From Pseudoalteromonas byunsanensis (GTDB lineage: Bacteria > Pseudomonadota > Gammaproteobacteria > Enterobacterales > Alteromonadaceae): a DNA stretch of 64,000 nt. Made by a program: the position numbers and the translations under genes. Positions 54,835 to 63,943 of this stretch are shown piece by piece. Each line of letters starts with the position of its first letter. Within the stretch, counting starts at the first letter, position 1. The stretch is taken from positions 371,819 through 435,818 of the forward strand of contig NZ_MNAN01000028.1 of assembly GCF_001854475.1 (NCBI RefSeq), written 5' to 3'. Below the pieces are notes generated by a model, which was not told where the DNA came from, did not search any database, and worked only from the letters and a program-made list of their open reading frames with translations.

Positions 54835-55593
54835 GTGAGAGAGCAGGTTGTGATTGGCTTGGCACAGTCGCCGGTTGTAAAAGGTGATGTCACCGAAAAT
54901 TTAAAGACCCACATGGCCATGATAGCGCAAGCATCAGAGCTCGGGTGCGATATTGTCGCTTTTCCTGAGTTATCGCTTAGTGGTTATGAATTGGAATTGT
55001 TAAATACGTTGGCTGTTGAGCCAGAGGCGGAAAATTTCAAGGGGCTATCACAGGCGGCAATGGCAAATAATATTATTGTGATTGCTGGCTGTCCGTTAAG
55101 TAGTAAGTCATCAGAAAAACCGGCTATTGGTGCGGTGATATGTTTCGAAGATGGTGAAATTGAGTTTTATTCGAAACAGTTTTTACATGCTGGAGAGGAA
55201 AACTATTGTAGTACAGGTACTAGAGACTATGTGTTTAACTGTAAGCACCATCGTATCGCCTTGGCGGTATGTGCTGATTTTAGTGCCCCTGAACATAGTA
55301 AAAACGCCGCAAAGGCAGGCGCTGATGTATACCTTGTCAGTGCGCTAATTTCTCAAGCGGGTTTTGAGCCTGACAGCAAACTCTTCGCACAGATAGCCAA
55401 AACACATCATTTTCCTGTATTACTTAGTAATCATATTTCCGTCACTGGTGGATGGTCTTCGGCCGGCAATAATGCGGTTTGGGATAAAACGGGGCAGATG
55501 TTGGCATGCACGAACACCAAGACGCCGAGTTTATTGCGATGTTCTATTTTAGAACGAGATATAAGAGCGATTAAAGCAGACATTAAACTCTAA
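54835..55593 (+). CDS. Carbon-nitrogen hydrolase (nitrilase superfamily)
   Basis: 252 aa from GTG 54835, 5 bases after AGGAG (54825-54829); the ATG at 54817 is upstream of that site. The catalytic triad is visible as E in [11 protein letters not shown] in [10 protein letters not shown] and C in [11 protein letters not shown]. Amidase of unknown substrate. Confidence 0.87.
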   Translation: MREQVVIGLAQSPVVKGDVTENLKTHMAMIAQASELGCDIVAFPELSLSGYELELLNTLAVEPEAENFKGLSQAAMANNIIVIAGCPLSSKSSEKPAIGAVICFEDGEIEFYSKQFLHAGEENYCSTGTRDYVFNCKHHRIALAVCADFSAPEHSKNAAKAGADVYLVSALISQAGFEPDSKLFAQIAKTHHFPVLLSNHISVTGGWSSAGNNAVWDKTGQMLACTNTKTPSLLRCSILERDIRAIKADIKL

Positions 55594-55661
55594 GACTTAT
55601 AACTGGTAATTCATACAGTATTTTGGCATTATGCACTAAACCTAATGACCGAGTAAGTATA

Positions 55662-56183
55662 TTGGCAATTATTTTAGGCATAGATCCCGGCTCTCGTTTT
55701 ACTGGCTATGGTGTGATCTCTCATCAAGGGTCGAAGTTTCAGTATTTAGGCAGTGGTTGTATTAAGCTTGGGGAGCATGCTTTTCCCATAAGATTGAAAA
55801 TGATTTACCAAGGAGTAAATCAGTTAATTGAACAATTTTCGCCAGACAGCTTTGCTATTGAGCAAGTATTTATGGCACACAACCCTGATTCTGCTTTAAA
55901 ACTAGGCCAGGCCAGAGGCGCTGCCATCGTCGCTGCGACGATGCAAGATGTGCCTGTAAGTGAATACTCCGCAAGGCAAGTGAAACAAGCAGTTGTTGGC
56001 ACAGGAAGCGCCCAAAAAACTCAAGTACAAGAAATGGTTAAGCGTATTCTTAAGTTGCCGGGCACGCCACAGGCGGATGCTGCCGATGCTTTAGCCATAG
56101 CAATCTGCCATGCTCACTCGGAACAAAATTTAATTCGTCTTGCTGGCAGTGCTACCAAAACGGTAAGGCGTAGACTTAGATAG
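55662..56183 (+). CDS. ruvC: Holliday junction endodeoxyribonuclease RuvC
   Basis: 173 aa from TTG 55662, giving the canonical [17 protein letters not shown] start and the usual RuvC length; a longer frame from 55623 is unlikely. Acidic residues in GIDPGS, AIEQVF and the C-terminal [12 protein letters not shown] form the active site. First gene of ruvCAB. Confidence 0.95.
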   Translation: MAIILGIDPGSRFTGYGVISHQGSKFQYLGSGCIKLGEHAFPIRLKMIYQGVNQLIEQFSPDSFAIEQVFMAHNPDSALKLGQARGAAIVAATMQDVPVSEYSARQVKQAVVGTGSAQKTQVQEMVKRILKLPGTPQADAADALAIAICHAHSEQNLIRLAGSATKTVRRRLR

Positions 56184-56191
56184 GAATCAGC

Positions 56192-56809
56192 ATGATTGGA
56201 CGACTCAGTGGGACATTATTAGAAAAACAACCACCAGAAATTTTACTCGATGTTACAGGAGTGGGCTATGAAGTACAAATGCCTATGACCTGTTTCTATG
56301 AGCTGCCAGGTATAGGTGAGCAAACAGCTGTTTATACACATTTCGTTGTGCGTGAAGACGCGCAGTTATTATTTGGTTTCAACCACAAAAAAGAACGTGC
56401 GTTGTTTCGAGAGTTGATAAAAGCAAATGGCGTAGGTCCTAAGCTTGGCTTAGCCATTTTATCGGGAATGTCAGCTGAACAATTTATACAGTGTGTCAAT
56501 AATGAAGATGCGACAACTCTGGTTAAAATCCCTGGGGTTGGGAAAAAAACCGCAGAGCGTTTAGTATTAGAAATGAAAGATAGGCTGAAGAATTTTGGTC
56601 ATGATCTACTAACACCATTTAGTGATGCTACGGTTTTTGAGCCAATGCAAAACCCCACTGTAGCGGATACTCCTGCGGATGATGCAGTTGCTGCTTTACT
56701 AGCATTAGGCTATAAACAAGCACAAGCATTTAAAGCGGTAAAGAATGTATCGCAACCGAATATGAGCACAGAGGCGCTGATCAAAGAAGCGCTCAAATCT
56801 ATGATGTAA
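56192..56809 (+). CDS. ruvA: Holliday junction branch migration protein RuvA
   Basis: 205 aa. N-terminal OB fold ([20 protein letters not shown]), two helix-hairpin-helix motifs ([29 protein letters not shown]) and the C-terminal RuvB-binding domain ([17 protein letters not shown]). It follows ruvC by 8 bases. Confidence 0.97.
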   Translation: MIGRLSGTLLEKQPPEILLDVTGVGYEVQMPMTCFYELPGIGEQTAVYTHFVVREDAQLLFGFNHKKERALFRELIKANGVGPKLGLAILSGMSAEQFIQCVNNEDATTLVKIPGVGKKTAERLVLEMKDRLKNFGHDLLTPFSDATVFEPMQNPTVADTPADDAVAALLALGYKQAQAFKAVKNVSQPNMSTEALIKEALKSMM

Positions 56810-56815
56810 GCCATT

Positions 56816-57820
56816 ATGATAGAAGCCGACAGATTAATAGAACCAGAAGTACAGGGTAACGAAGATGTAGTCGACAGGGCGATTCGTCCAAAGTTACTGG
56901 CCGATTACACAGGGCAAGCACATGTAAAAAAGCAGATGGAAATATTCATAAAGGCTGCTCGTACACGTGATGAAGCTCTGGATCATTTATTGATATTTGG
57001 ACCTCCGGGACTGGGTAAAACCACCTTGGCGAACATTGTTGCCAATGAACTTGAAGTAAATATTAAAACAACCTCAGGACCCGTGCTTGAAAAAGCGGGA
57101 GACTTGGCGGCATTGCTGACTAACCTTGAAGAAGGGGATGTATTATTTATTGATGAAATTCACCGCTTAAGCCCACAAGTTGAAGAGATTTTATATCCAG
57201 CGATGGAAGATTACCAATTGGATATTATGATAGGTGAAGGGCCAGCTGCACGTTCAATCAAACTAGACTTACCTCCTTTCACACTAATTGGCGCTACGAC
57301 TCGCGCGGGCTCATTGACGTCGCCACTTAGAGACCGATTTGGTATTGTGCAACGCCTTGAGTTTTATTCAGTGTCAGATCTTGCGAAGATCATCTCTCGT
57401 TCGGCTTTTTACTTAGATTTGACCATTAGTCCTGAAGGTTCAGATGAGATTGCCAGACGCTCACGAGGCACTCCTCGTATCGCTAACCGTTTATTAAGGC
57501 GGGTTCGAGATTTTGCACAAGTAAAAGGGGATGGAAAAGTTTGTGTAGACATCGCACAACAGGCACTAGATATGGTGGATGTAGACAAGTGTGGGTTTGA
57601 TTATATGGACCGTAAATACTTACTGGCCATTATTGAAAAATTCACGGGAGGCCCTGTCGGGCTAGACAACTTAGCTGCGGCTATTGGCGAGGAGCGGGAA
57701 ACGATTGAGGATGTTATAGAACCATTTTTGATCCAACAAGGCTTTATACAAAGGACTCCCCGTGGTCGCATCGCCTCCAATGCAGCATACCTTCATTTTA
57801 ACTTAACACCTCAAGCCTAG
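56816..57820 (+). CDS. ruvB: Holliday junction branch migration ATPase RuvB
   Basis: 334 aa AAA+ motor. Walker [11 protein letters not shown], Walker [10 protein letters not shown], sensor [18 protein letters not shown], and the C-terminal winged helix (TPRGRIAS). A 15-bp inverted repeat covers the stop codon. Confidence 0.97.
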   Translation: MIEADRLIEPEVQGNEDVVDRAIRPKLLADYTGQAHVKKQMEIFIKAARTRDEALDHLLIFGPPGLGKTTLANIVANELEVNIKTTSGPVLEKAGDLAALLTNLEEGDVLFIDEIHRLSPQVEEILYPAMEDYQLDIMIGEGPAARSIKLDLPPFTLIGATTRAGSLTSPLRDRFGIVQRLEFYSVSDLAKIISRSAFYLDLTISPEGSDEIARRSRGTPRIANRLLRRVRDFAQVKGDGKVCVDIAQQALDMVDVDKCGFDYMDRKYLLAIIEKFTGGPVGLDNLAAAIGEERETIEDVIEPFLIQQGFIQRTPRGRIASNAAYLHFNLTPQA

Positions 57821-57839
57821 TTTAAAACTAGGCTTGAGG
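57809..57839 (+). terminator. Inverted repeat over the ruvB stop codon
   Basis: CCTCAAGCCTAGTTT (57809-57823) and AAACTAGGCTTGAGG (57825-57839); the left arm contains the TAG stop. There is no T-tract after it, so it may stabilise the mRNA 3' end rather than terminate transcription. Confidence 0.55.
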
Positions 57840-57920
57840 CCTCATAACTCTTCATCAGAACTCGTTCACTTCAGTCAAGGTTAAGGCTCGGCCGATACAC
57901 TGTTCCACGAATTAAAGACA

Positions 57921-57947
57921 AAAAAAAGCCCGCTAAGATAGCGGGCA
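57921..57947 (-). terminator. Minus-strand terminator
   Basis: GCCCGCTA-AGAT-TAGCGGGC stem (57928-57946) with an A-tract on its left, which is a T-tract for minus-strand transcription; there is no T-tract on the + strand. Confidence 0.78.
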
Positions 57948-58095
57948 AAACAACAAGTTGAAGGAAGTAATCCAGGGAACTGATAAATGAACATCGGTTT
58001 TATCCAATACGCATTTATCAAAGTAATACGACAAATCAGAAATCATATTACTAACAACTGTGCTTGTGCATTTATCATGCTGTGTGCTCAGTACA
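57921..58095 (-). ncRNA. Candidate small RNA or short mRNA
   Basis: Minus-strand promoter TTGATG (58125-58130), 17-base spacer, TAATAT (58102-58107), then about 175 bases to a strong terminator. The body holds a 9-bp inverted repeat TGATAAATG / CATTTATCA (57980-57988 and 58012-58020). A 37-codon frame (MISDLSYYFDK…) starting near 58043 ends inside the terminator but has no ribosome-binding site, so an RNA is more likely. Family not recognised. Confidence 0.42.
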
Positions 58096-58330
58096 GGGTG
58101 TATATTAAAGATGTTTTTTCATTTCATCAAACTAGAAAAATTTTATTTTCAAATAAAAAAAACTAATATCAGGTTTTTATATTGTTTAAGATGGTGTTGA
58201 TTTTTTATGCTCAATCCTGTTTTAACTTGTTGTTTTTATAAGAGTTGATTTGTTTTTGTACAATTTGTGAGTATTAGTTTATTTGTTGTTAATTGGTCTT
58301 ACCAATATAGATATGTGACTTTATTCGCCA

Positions 58331-58362
58331 TTTATGCATAAAGAGCTCGATTTATGCATAAA
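58331..58362 (+). promoter_or_regulatory. Paired perfect 12-bp palindromes
   Basis: TTTATGCATAAA at 58331-58342 and again at 58351-58362, 20 bp centre to centre (two helical turns), separated by AGAGCTCG-like sequence. A related half site, ACGCATTT, follows at about 58375. Looks like an operator pair for an unknown regulator. Confidence 0.6.
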
Positions 58363-58501
58363 TTAGTAATAAATACGCATTTTATATGTAGGTTAAAATT
58401 ACCCCTCTAATCCTTTAAGCTTATTTTTTATGAGTAGGTGAGGGAGTTGTTATATTTTTGCGCACTTTGTCGCCAAATAGCTGTAATTCACGGTAATGAG
58501 A

Positions 58502-58530
58502 TTGTAAGCATTGGCATGTGTGAGTAAACT
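58502..58530 (+). promoter_or_regulatory. Possible tolQ promoter
   Basis: TTGTAA (58502-58507), 17-base spacer, TAAACT (58525-58530); each hexamer matches four of six consensus bases. About 85 bases before tolQ. Confidence 0.35.
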
Positions 58531-58613
58531 AACTGAACATTTATAGTCGCTTACAGTCAATAGAGTGAAGTAGTAGGCCATGGGCCGAAACACAATCGTT
58601 AGGAGTATAAAAA

Positions 58614-59303
58614 GTGGAGTCGGGACTCAATTTTATTGATCTAATTTTAAAAGCAAGTTTATTAGTACAGCTTGTGATGCTGACACTGGTTGGGATGTCG
58701 ATTGCCTCTTGGGCCATTATTTTTCAGCGTAAAGGAATTCTTGGCCGAGCAGTATCTGAAGCGAGAGAGTTTGAACGCAAGTTCTGGTCTGGTATGGATT
58801 TAAGTAAGTTATACAGTGAAGTAAGTGCCAAGACGGAACCAGCTTCAGGGTTGGAAGCTCTATTTGCTGCTGGTTTTAAAGAGTTTGCCCGCCATAAAAA
58901 AAGTAGCACACCTTCGGCTGTTATGGTGATAGAAGGAACTCACCGTTCTATGCGAGTTGCACTTTCACGAGAAATCGAAAAGCTTGAAGCTGGCTTATCT
59001 TTCCTAGCGACAGTGGGTTCAATTAGCCCTTATATTGGCCTATTTGGTACGGTTTGGGGGATCATGAATGCATTCATCGCTTTGGGTGAAGTAAAGCAGG
59101 CAACCTTACAGATGGTTGCACCGGGTATAGCTGAAGCTCTTATAGCGACAGCAATGGGTTTATTCGCGGCTATTCCAGCTGTTATGGCATATAACCGTTT
59201 TGCTAAAGATGTAGAGCGAGCTGAGACTCAATACGTCAACTTTATGGAAGAGTTCTCAAACATTCTTCACCGTCAGACAGCAAACTCGGCAGAGGCGAAA
59301 TAA
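58614..59303 (+). CDS. tolQ: Tol-Pal system inner-membrane protein TolQ
   Basis: 229 aa, GTG start after AGGAG (58601-58605). Three transmembrane segments. [17 protein letters not shown] and [24 protein letters not shown] are the conserved ExbB/TolQ motifs. With TolR it forms the proton-driven motor for envelope constriction and outer-membrane stability. First gene of the operon. Confidence 0.97.
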   Translation: MESGLNFIDLILKASLLVQLVMLTLVGMSIASWAIIFQRKGILGRAVSEAREFERKFWSGMDLSKLYSEVSAKTEPASGLEALFAAGFKEFARHKKSSTPSAVMVIEGTHRSMRVALSREIEKLEAGLSFLATVGSISPYIGLFGTVWGIMNAFIALGEVKQATLQMVAPGIAEALIATAMGLFAAIPAVMAYNRFAKDVERAETQYVNFMEEFSNILHRQTANSAEAK

Positions 59304-59304
59304 C

Positions 59305-59730
59305 ATGTATGTGCGGAAGAAACGCCGCCAAATGGCGGAGATAAATGTTGTTCCCTACATTGATGTAATGTTGGTATTGTTGATCATCTTCATGGCAACA
59401 GCGCCACTTATCACTCACGGTGTGAAGGTCGATTTACCTCAAATGCAGGAGTCTGATCTGGTTGAAACTAAAGATGCGCCTCCTATTATTGCTAGTATTG
59501 ATTCACAAGGTCGTTACTATGTAAGTGTGGGAACAGATCCAGAGTCTCCCATGGATGCAGTTGAGGTTGCAGCTGTTATAAAACTTAAGCTGCAACAAAA
59601 TCCTGAAACTCCAGTGATGATCAAAGGCTCAGGTAAAGTGTCATATCAGGAAGTTCTGCTATTGATGGACTTTTTAAAAAATGCTGGGGTGCCATCGGTG
59701 GGTTTAATGACCAAATCATTTGAGGAATAG
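59305..59730 (+). CDS. tolR: Tol-Pal system protein TolR
   Basis: 141 aa. Single N-terminal membrane helix (INVVPYIDVMLVLLIIFMAT) with the proton-carrying aspartate, then a periplasmic domain. Starts one base after the tolQ stop. Confidence 0.97.
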   Translation: MYVRKKRRQMAEINVVPYIDVMLVLLIIFMATAPLITHGVKVDLPQMQESDLVETKDAPPIIASIDSQGRYYVSVGTDPESPMDAVEVAAVIKLKLQQNPETPVMIKGSGKVSYQEVLLLMDFLKNAGVPSVGLMTKSFEE

Positions 59731-59732
59731 CC

Positions 59733-60671
59733 ATGGGCTCACTACAAAGTGGATTGTTAAAATCTTTTCTTTTACACCTTGCTATTGCAGGTTTTCTATT
59801 TGTCAGTGCAACTTTCAAAGCGCCCACACCCACGGTCATGCAAGTCACGCTTAATACGCCCGAAACACCTCAATCAGACAAGGTGGTATCGGCGATTTCA
59901 GTTGATCAAAATGCGGTAGAAAAGAAAATTGCGGAATTAAGGCAAAAAGAGGACGCGCAGAAAAAGGCTGAAGAGAAGCGTATTCGAGATCTGGAGCGAC
60001 GTGCGCAGCAAGCAAGGCAAGATCGTGAAGCGGAAGCTCGTCGTATCGCCAAGTTAGAGCAGCAGCGTAAAGCAAAAGAAGAAGAAAAACGTCAAGCAGA
60101 AGCACAAGCTAAGAAAGCGCGTGAAATTGAGCAAAAGCAACGAGAGAAAGCTCAAAAAGCGAAGCAAGAAAAATTGGTAGCTGAAAAGGCGGCTCAGGCG
60201 GCAGCGGAAAAACGTAAAGCGGAAGAGGATGCTTTGCGCAAAGCTGAAGAAGCGAGAAAACGTCGCGAAGCAGAGGAAAAACGCAAAGCGGAAGAAGCTG
60301 AGCGTGCACGCCAAAAAGCCCTTGAAGAAAAAATGCTACAGGAGCAGTTAGCCAAAGAGCAAGCGGCAAGAAATCGCATTCGCCAGCAACAGGTGCTTAC
60401 AGAAGTTGAGAAATATCAGGCATTGATCACACAACGGATCCAACAAAATCTACTAACGGATGAAAAGATGCGTGGTAAAGAGTGCCGTGTAAACATTCGC
60501 TTAGCATTTAATGGTCTGGTTACTAGTGTGACCTCTTTGGGCGGTGATAAGTTAGTGTGTGATGCTGCACTTAGAGCGGTGCGAATGGCCGATACATTAC
60601 CGGTATCAAAAGAAAAAGATGTGTTTGAAGAACTAAAAAATATTAATTTAACCATTAAACCAAATTTATAA
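59733..60671 (+). CDS. tolA: Tol-Pal system protein TolA
   Basis: 312 aa. N-terminal membrane anchor (SFLLHLAIAGFLFVSATF), a long Lys/Glu/Ala-rich helical domain (about 65-215) spanning the periplasm, and a C-terminal globular domain with a cysteine pair (GKECRVNIRLAF, DKLVCDAALRAV). It links TolQR to TolB/Pal. Confidence 0.95.
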   Translation: MGSLQSGLLKSFLLHLAIAGFLFVSATFKAPTPTVMQVTLNTPETPQSDKVVSAISVDQNAVEKKIAELRQKEDAQKKAEEKRIRDLERRAQQARQDREAEARRIAKLEQQRKAKEEEKRQAEAQAKKAREIEQKQREKAQKAKQEKLVAEKAAQAAAEKRKAEEDALRKAEEARKRREAEEKRKAEEAERARQKALEEKMLQEQLAKEQAARNRIRQQQVLTEVEKYQALITQRIQQNLLTDEKMRGKECRVNIRLAFNGLVTSVTSLGGDKLVCDAALRAVRMADTLPVSKEKDVFEELKNINLTIKPNL

Positions 60672-60680
60672 AGGAAACTT

Positions 60681-62036
60681 ATGTTTAACCGATTGAGAAA
60701 CTTGTTAATCATAGTTGCTTTTGGCTTTCAAGGTGTTGCAAACGCCGCACTTGAGATTGTCATAACGGAAGGCATAGACAGTGCTCGACCGATAGCTATT
60801 GTGCCGTTTAAGTATGAAGGGGTAGGTCAGCTACCTTCGCAGTTGAGTGATGTAATAGCTGCAGATTTGATGCGCAGTGGTAAATTTAAGCCTGTAGCGC
60901 TTGCAGACATGCCGCAGCTTCCAACCAGTGATGAAGATGTTGATTATAACGCTTGGGTAGAGAAAGGTGTTGAGGCTATCGTCGTTGGTTCTGTAGAGCA
61001 GCAACCAGGTGGAAGATACTTGGTAAAGTATGAGTTAATTGACGTTATTCGTGCCCAGATAACAGGGGGCGAAACACGTATGATGAGTAATGGTAAGTTG
61101 ATGAAAAGTCAGGACCATATTCAAGAAGCCAGACAAAGTATCATTACCAGCGAGGGCTTTAGACGTTATGCCCATCAAATCAGTGATGTTGTCTATGAAT
61201 CGTTAACTGGTGAGCGTGGAGCATTTCGTACCAAAATTGCGTATGTGATTGTACGCGATGGTGAAGAGAAACCTTATCAATTAGTTGTAGCGGACTATGA
61301 CGGCTACAATGAACAGGTGCTACTGCGCTCAAAAGAACCGCTGATGTCTCCTGCATGGTCACCAGATGGTAACAAGTTGGCTTATGTCACTTTTGAAAAC
61401 CGTCAATCACAAATTATCATGCAAGATCTTTATACCGGGAAACGCGAAGTGATGACTAGCTTTCCAGGTATAAATGGTGCGCCTCAATTCTCGCCTGATG
61501 GGACACAGTTACTCATTGTGTTATCTAAGGATTCGGGAGGGGCTACGGAAGTCTATTTAATGGACCTTAAAACCAAACAAACGAGACGTTTAACCAAACA
61601 CCGAAGCATAGATACTGAACCATCTTGGCATCCAAATGGTAAAGAAATTGTGTATACGTCTGAAAGGGGTGGTAATGCCCAGATATATAAGTTAAATTTA
61701 CAGACTGGTAGGTCAAAGCGTATTACCTTTGACGGTGACATGAACCTTGCTGGATCTATTAGCCCCGATGGTCAACAATTGATTATGGTTAATAGAACAT
61801 TAGGCAAATATCATATTGCTAAAAAAGAATTAGAATCGGGGCTGTTTCAAGTATTGACGAGAACGCGTTTAGATGAGTCTCCCAGTATTGCACCAAATGG
61901 CTCAATGATCATTTATAGCACGCTACATAACAATAAGCAGGTACTGGCTTTAGTGTCTATGGATGGTCGATTTAAAGCGCGACTTCCCGTTTCGGATGGA
62001 CAAGTAAAGGCTCCGGCCTGGTCGCCATTTTTATAA
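60681..62036 (+). CDS. tolB: Tol-Pal system periplasmic beta-propeller TolB
   Basis: 451 aa. Signal peptide ([15 protein letters not shown]), N-terminal domain to about 170, then WD/TolB-type repeats ([43 protein letters not shown]). Binds Pal. AAGG precedes the ATG. Confidence 0.97.
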   Translation: MFNRLRNLLIIVAFGFQGVANAALEIVITEGIDSARPIAIVPFKYEGVGQLPSQLSDVIAADLMRSGKFKPVALADMPQLPTSDEDVDYNAWVEKGVEAIVVGSVEQQPGGRYLVKYELIDVIRAQITGGETRMMSNGKLMKSQDHIQEARQSIITSEGFRRYAHQISDVVYESLTGERGAFRTKIAYVIVRDGEEKPYQLVVADYDGYNEQVLLRSKEPLMSPAWSPDGNKLAYVTFENRQSQIIMQDLYTGKREVMTSFPGINGAPQFSPDGTQLLIVLSKDSGGATEVYLMDLKTKQTRRLTKHRSIDTEPSWHPNGKEIVYTSERGGNAQIYKLNLQTGRSKRITFDGDMNLAGSISPDGQQLIMVNRTLGKYHIAKKELESGLFQVLTRTRLDESPSIAPNGSMIIYSTLHNNKQVLALVSMDGRFKARLPVSDGQVKAPAWSPFL

Positions 62037-62077
62037 CAATTTTGCTGGTTTGAATTTTACAAATAGGAATATACTCG

Positions 62078-62614
62078 ATGCAACTTAATAAAACTTTAAA
62101 AGCGCTATTGGTGGCTTTACCAGTAATGACGCTAGCGGCATGTAGCTCTTCTTCAAGTGTTGACGAAGGTGCAGCAAATGAAAGCAACCAGGCTGCAACT
62201 AATGATTCGAACAATCAAGTAGACGTAAATACTATTTCTCGTGAAAAGTCAGCAGAAGAGAAGCTACGTGAAAAGTACGAAGCATTGCGTCAAGAGCAAA
62301 TCGTTTATTTTGATTTTGATAAGTCAACGATTCAGAGCCAATACGCTGAGCTATTGCAAGCTCATGCTGATTTCCTAGTTAAAAACCCAAGCGTTAAGGT
62401 ACTTATTGAAGGTCACGCGGATGAGCGTGGAACGCCAGAGTATAACATCGCACTTGGTGAAAGCCGTGGTAAAGCTGTTGAGAAGTACTTACAAAGTTTA
62501 GGTGTTTCAGACAGCCAAATTTCTGTTGTTAGCTATGGTGAAGAAAAGCCAATGGTTAAGTCACGTACAGAAGAAGCGTTTGCTAAAAACCGTCGCGCGG
62601 TGCTTGTATACTAA
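62078..62614 (+). CDS. pal: Peptidoglycan-associated lipoprotein Pal
   Basis: 178 aa. Lipobox MTLAAC near residue 23, an Asn/Ser-rich linker, then an OmpA-like domain (YFDFDKSTIQ, IEGHADERGTPEYNIALGE, NRRAVLVY) that binds peptidoglycan. Confidence 0.97.
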   Translation: MQLNKTLKALLVALPVMTLAACSSSSSVDEGAANESNQAATNDSNNQVDVNTISREKSAEEKLREKYEALRQEQIVYFDFDKSTIQSQYAELLQAHADFLVKNPSVKVLIEGHADERGTPEYNIALGESRGKAVEKYLQSLGVSDSQISVVSYGEEKPMVKSRTEEAFAKNRRAVLVY

Positions 62615-62629
62615 TAAGTAAGAGAGATT

Positions 62630-63379
62630 ATGAAGCCGAATAATATTCTGGCAGCTCTACTATTACTAAGCGGGAGCACCCATGTCTGGGCTGCTCCCGC
62701 TCCTGTTTCTGAGGCTGCAAATAACCCAAGTTCGTTAGAGCAACGTATTGCACAATTAGAGCGCATGATGCAAACACGTAATATGTTGCAAATAGAGTTA
62801 CAGCAACAACTCAATTTATTGCAAGATGAAGTGAGTCAAGTTCGTGGCGTTACAGAGGAGCAAAGCTACAAGCTTGAGAAAGTACTTCAGCGTCAACGTG
62901 AACTATATCAAGAAATTGAGAATCGCGTCTCTAAGGTGTATGAGCAATCGAACAGTACTTCAGTTACAACTGCCGTCGACAGCTCACAAGCTATCAGTAG
63001 TGATTTAAATGAGAATGAGGCATATGACCGAGCGGTAGCATTGATCATGCAAGACAAGCGCTATGATGCGGCTATTCCTGAATTCCAAAACTTTTTGGCG
63101 ACATTTCCACAATCTGTGTATATTCCAAACGCGCATTACTGGTTAGGACAGTTACAGTCGATAAAAAACGATGATGCAAATGCGATGGTGCATTTTAAGA
63201 CTGTAGTGGAACAGTTCCCTGAATCAAACAAGCGTCCTGATGCAATGTTAAAGTTAGGTGCTTTATATGAAAAGCAAGGCAACTTAGATTTAGCTAAGCA
63301 AATCTTAAATACTTTGATCTCGCAATACCCAAGTACGACTGCTGCTAAATTAGCCACAGAACGTCTTGCAAAGATCTAA
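62630..63379 (+). CDS. cpoB: Cell division coordinator CpoB (YbgF)
   Basis: 249 aa. Signal peptide (LAALLLLSGSTHVWAAP), a coiled coil (about 35-100) for trimerisation, then TPR repeats (AYDRAVALIMQDKRYDAAIP, HYWLGQLQSIKNDDANAMVH). Links Tol-Pal constriction with peptidoglycan synthesis. A strong 12-bp hairpin lies inside the signal-peptide codons. Confidence 0.94.
   Translation: MKPNNILAALLLLSGSTHVWAAPAPVSEAANNPSSLEQRIAQLERMMQTRNMLQIELQQQLNLLQDEVSQVRGVTEEQSYKLEKVLQRQRELYQEIENRVSKVYEQSNSTSVTTAVDSSQAISSDLNENEAYDRAVALIMQDKRYDAAIPEFQNFLATFPQSVYIPNAHYWLGQLQSIKNDDANAMVHFKTVVEQFPESNKRPDAMLKLGALYEKQGNLDLAKQILNTLISQYPSTTAAKLATERLAKI
62670..62700 (+). promoter_or_regulatory. Strong intragenic hairpin at the start of cpoB
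   Basis: GCGGGAGCACCC (62670-62681) pairs with GGG-C-TGCTCCCGC (62688-62700): 12 bp, one bulged C, 6-base loop, followed by TCCTGTTTCT. It lies about 40 bases after the cpoB ATG. Confidence 0.65.
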
Positions 63380-63531
63380 ATGGCATGATTTTTTGCCACA
63401 ATGGTTTAAAATTAGGCGCTTAGACACAAAAACTGAAAAAAACTACGTATTTCAGTTGCACTCATTTTTTAAATAAGTATTATAAGCGCCCGCAGCAGGC
63501 GATTGGTTCAAATCAAACTGCTGCACTAAGT

Positions 63532-63607
63532 GGGTCATTAGCTCAGTTGGTAGAGCAGTGGACTTTTAATCCATTGGTCGATGGTTCAAGTCCATCATGA
63601 CCCACCA
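63532..63607 (+). tRNA. tRNA-Lys (anticodon UUU), copy 1
   Basis: 76 nt with encoded CCA. Acceptor GGGTCAT / ATGACCC, D arm GCTCAGTTGGTAGAGC, anticodon loop CTTTTAA, T arm GATGGTTCAAGTCCATC. First of an identical tandem series. Confidence 0.97.
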
Positions 63608-63632
63608 CTTATTTTGTAAATGTTATCCGAGC

Positions 63633-63708
63633 GGGTCATTAGCTCAGTTGGTAGAGCAGTGGACTTTTAATCCATTGGTCGATGGTTCAAGTCCATCATG
63701 ACCCACCA
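63633..63708 (+). tRNA. tRNA-Lys (UUU), copy 2
   Basis: Identical to copy 1, CCA encoded. Flanked by arms TTGTAAATG (63614-63622) and CATTTACAA (63707-63715). Confidence 0.97.
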
Positions 63709-63735
63709 TTTACAATTTTGCATTGATACTCGAGC

Positions 63736-63811
63736 GGGTCATTAGCTCAGTTGGTAGAGCAGTGGACTTTTAATCCATTGGTCGATGGTTCAAGTCCATC
63801 ATGACCCACCA
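63736..63811 (+). tRNA. tRNA-Lys (UUU), copy 3
   Basis: Identical to copy 1, CCA encoded. Flanked by arms TTGCATTGAT (63718-63727) and ATCAATGCAA (63811-63820). Confidence 0.97.
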
Positions 63812-63839
63812 TCAATGCAATATTCAGGATAACTCGAGC

Positions 63840-63915
63840 GGGTCATTAGCTCAGTTGGTAGAGCAGTGGACTTTTAATCCATTGGTCGATGGTTCAAGTC
63901 CATCATGACCCACCA
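63840..63915 (+). tRNA. tRNA-Lys (UUU), copy 4
   Basis: Identical to copy 1, CCA encoded. Confidence 0.97.
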
Positions 63916-63943
63916 TTTACAAAATCAGTTTTGAATCCAGAGC

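Larger units (their letters stand above)
57840..58613. other. Long intergenic region between ruvB and tolQ
   Basis: About 770 bases, AT-rich. It contains a minus-strand terminator, a possible minus-strand transcript, two 12-bp palindromes and a possible tolQ promoter. The ybgC gene that often precedes tolQ is absent. No convincing protein gene is seen. Confidence 0.75.

Noticed and set aside
60054..60379. Long minus-strand frames opposite tolA
   Set aside because: They are reverse-frame reflections of the Lys/Glu/Ala-rich coding repeats of TolA.
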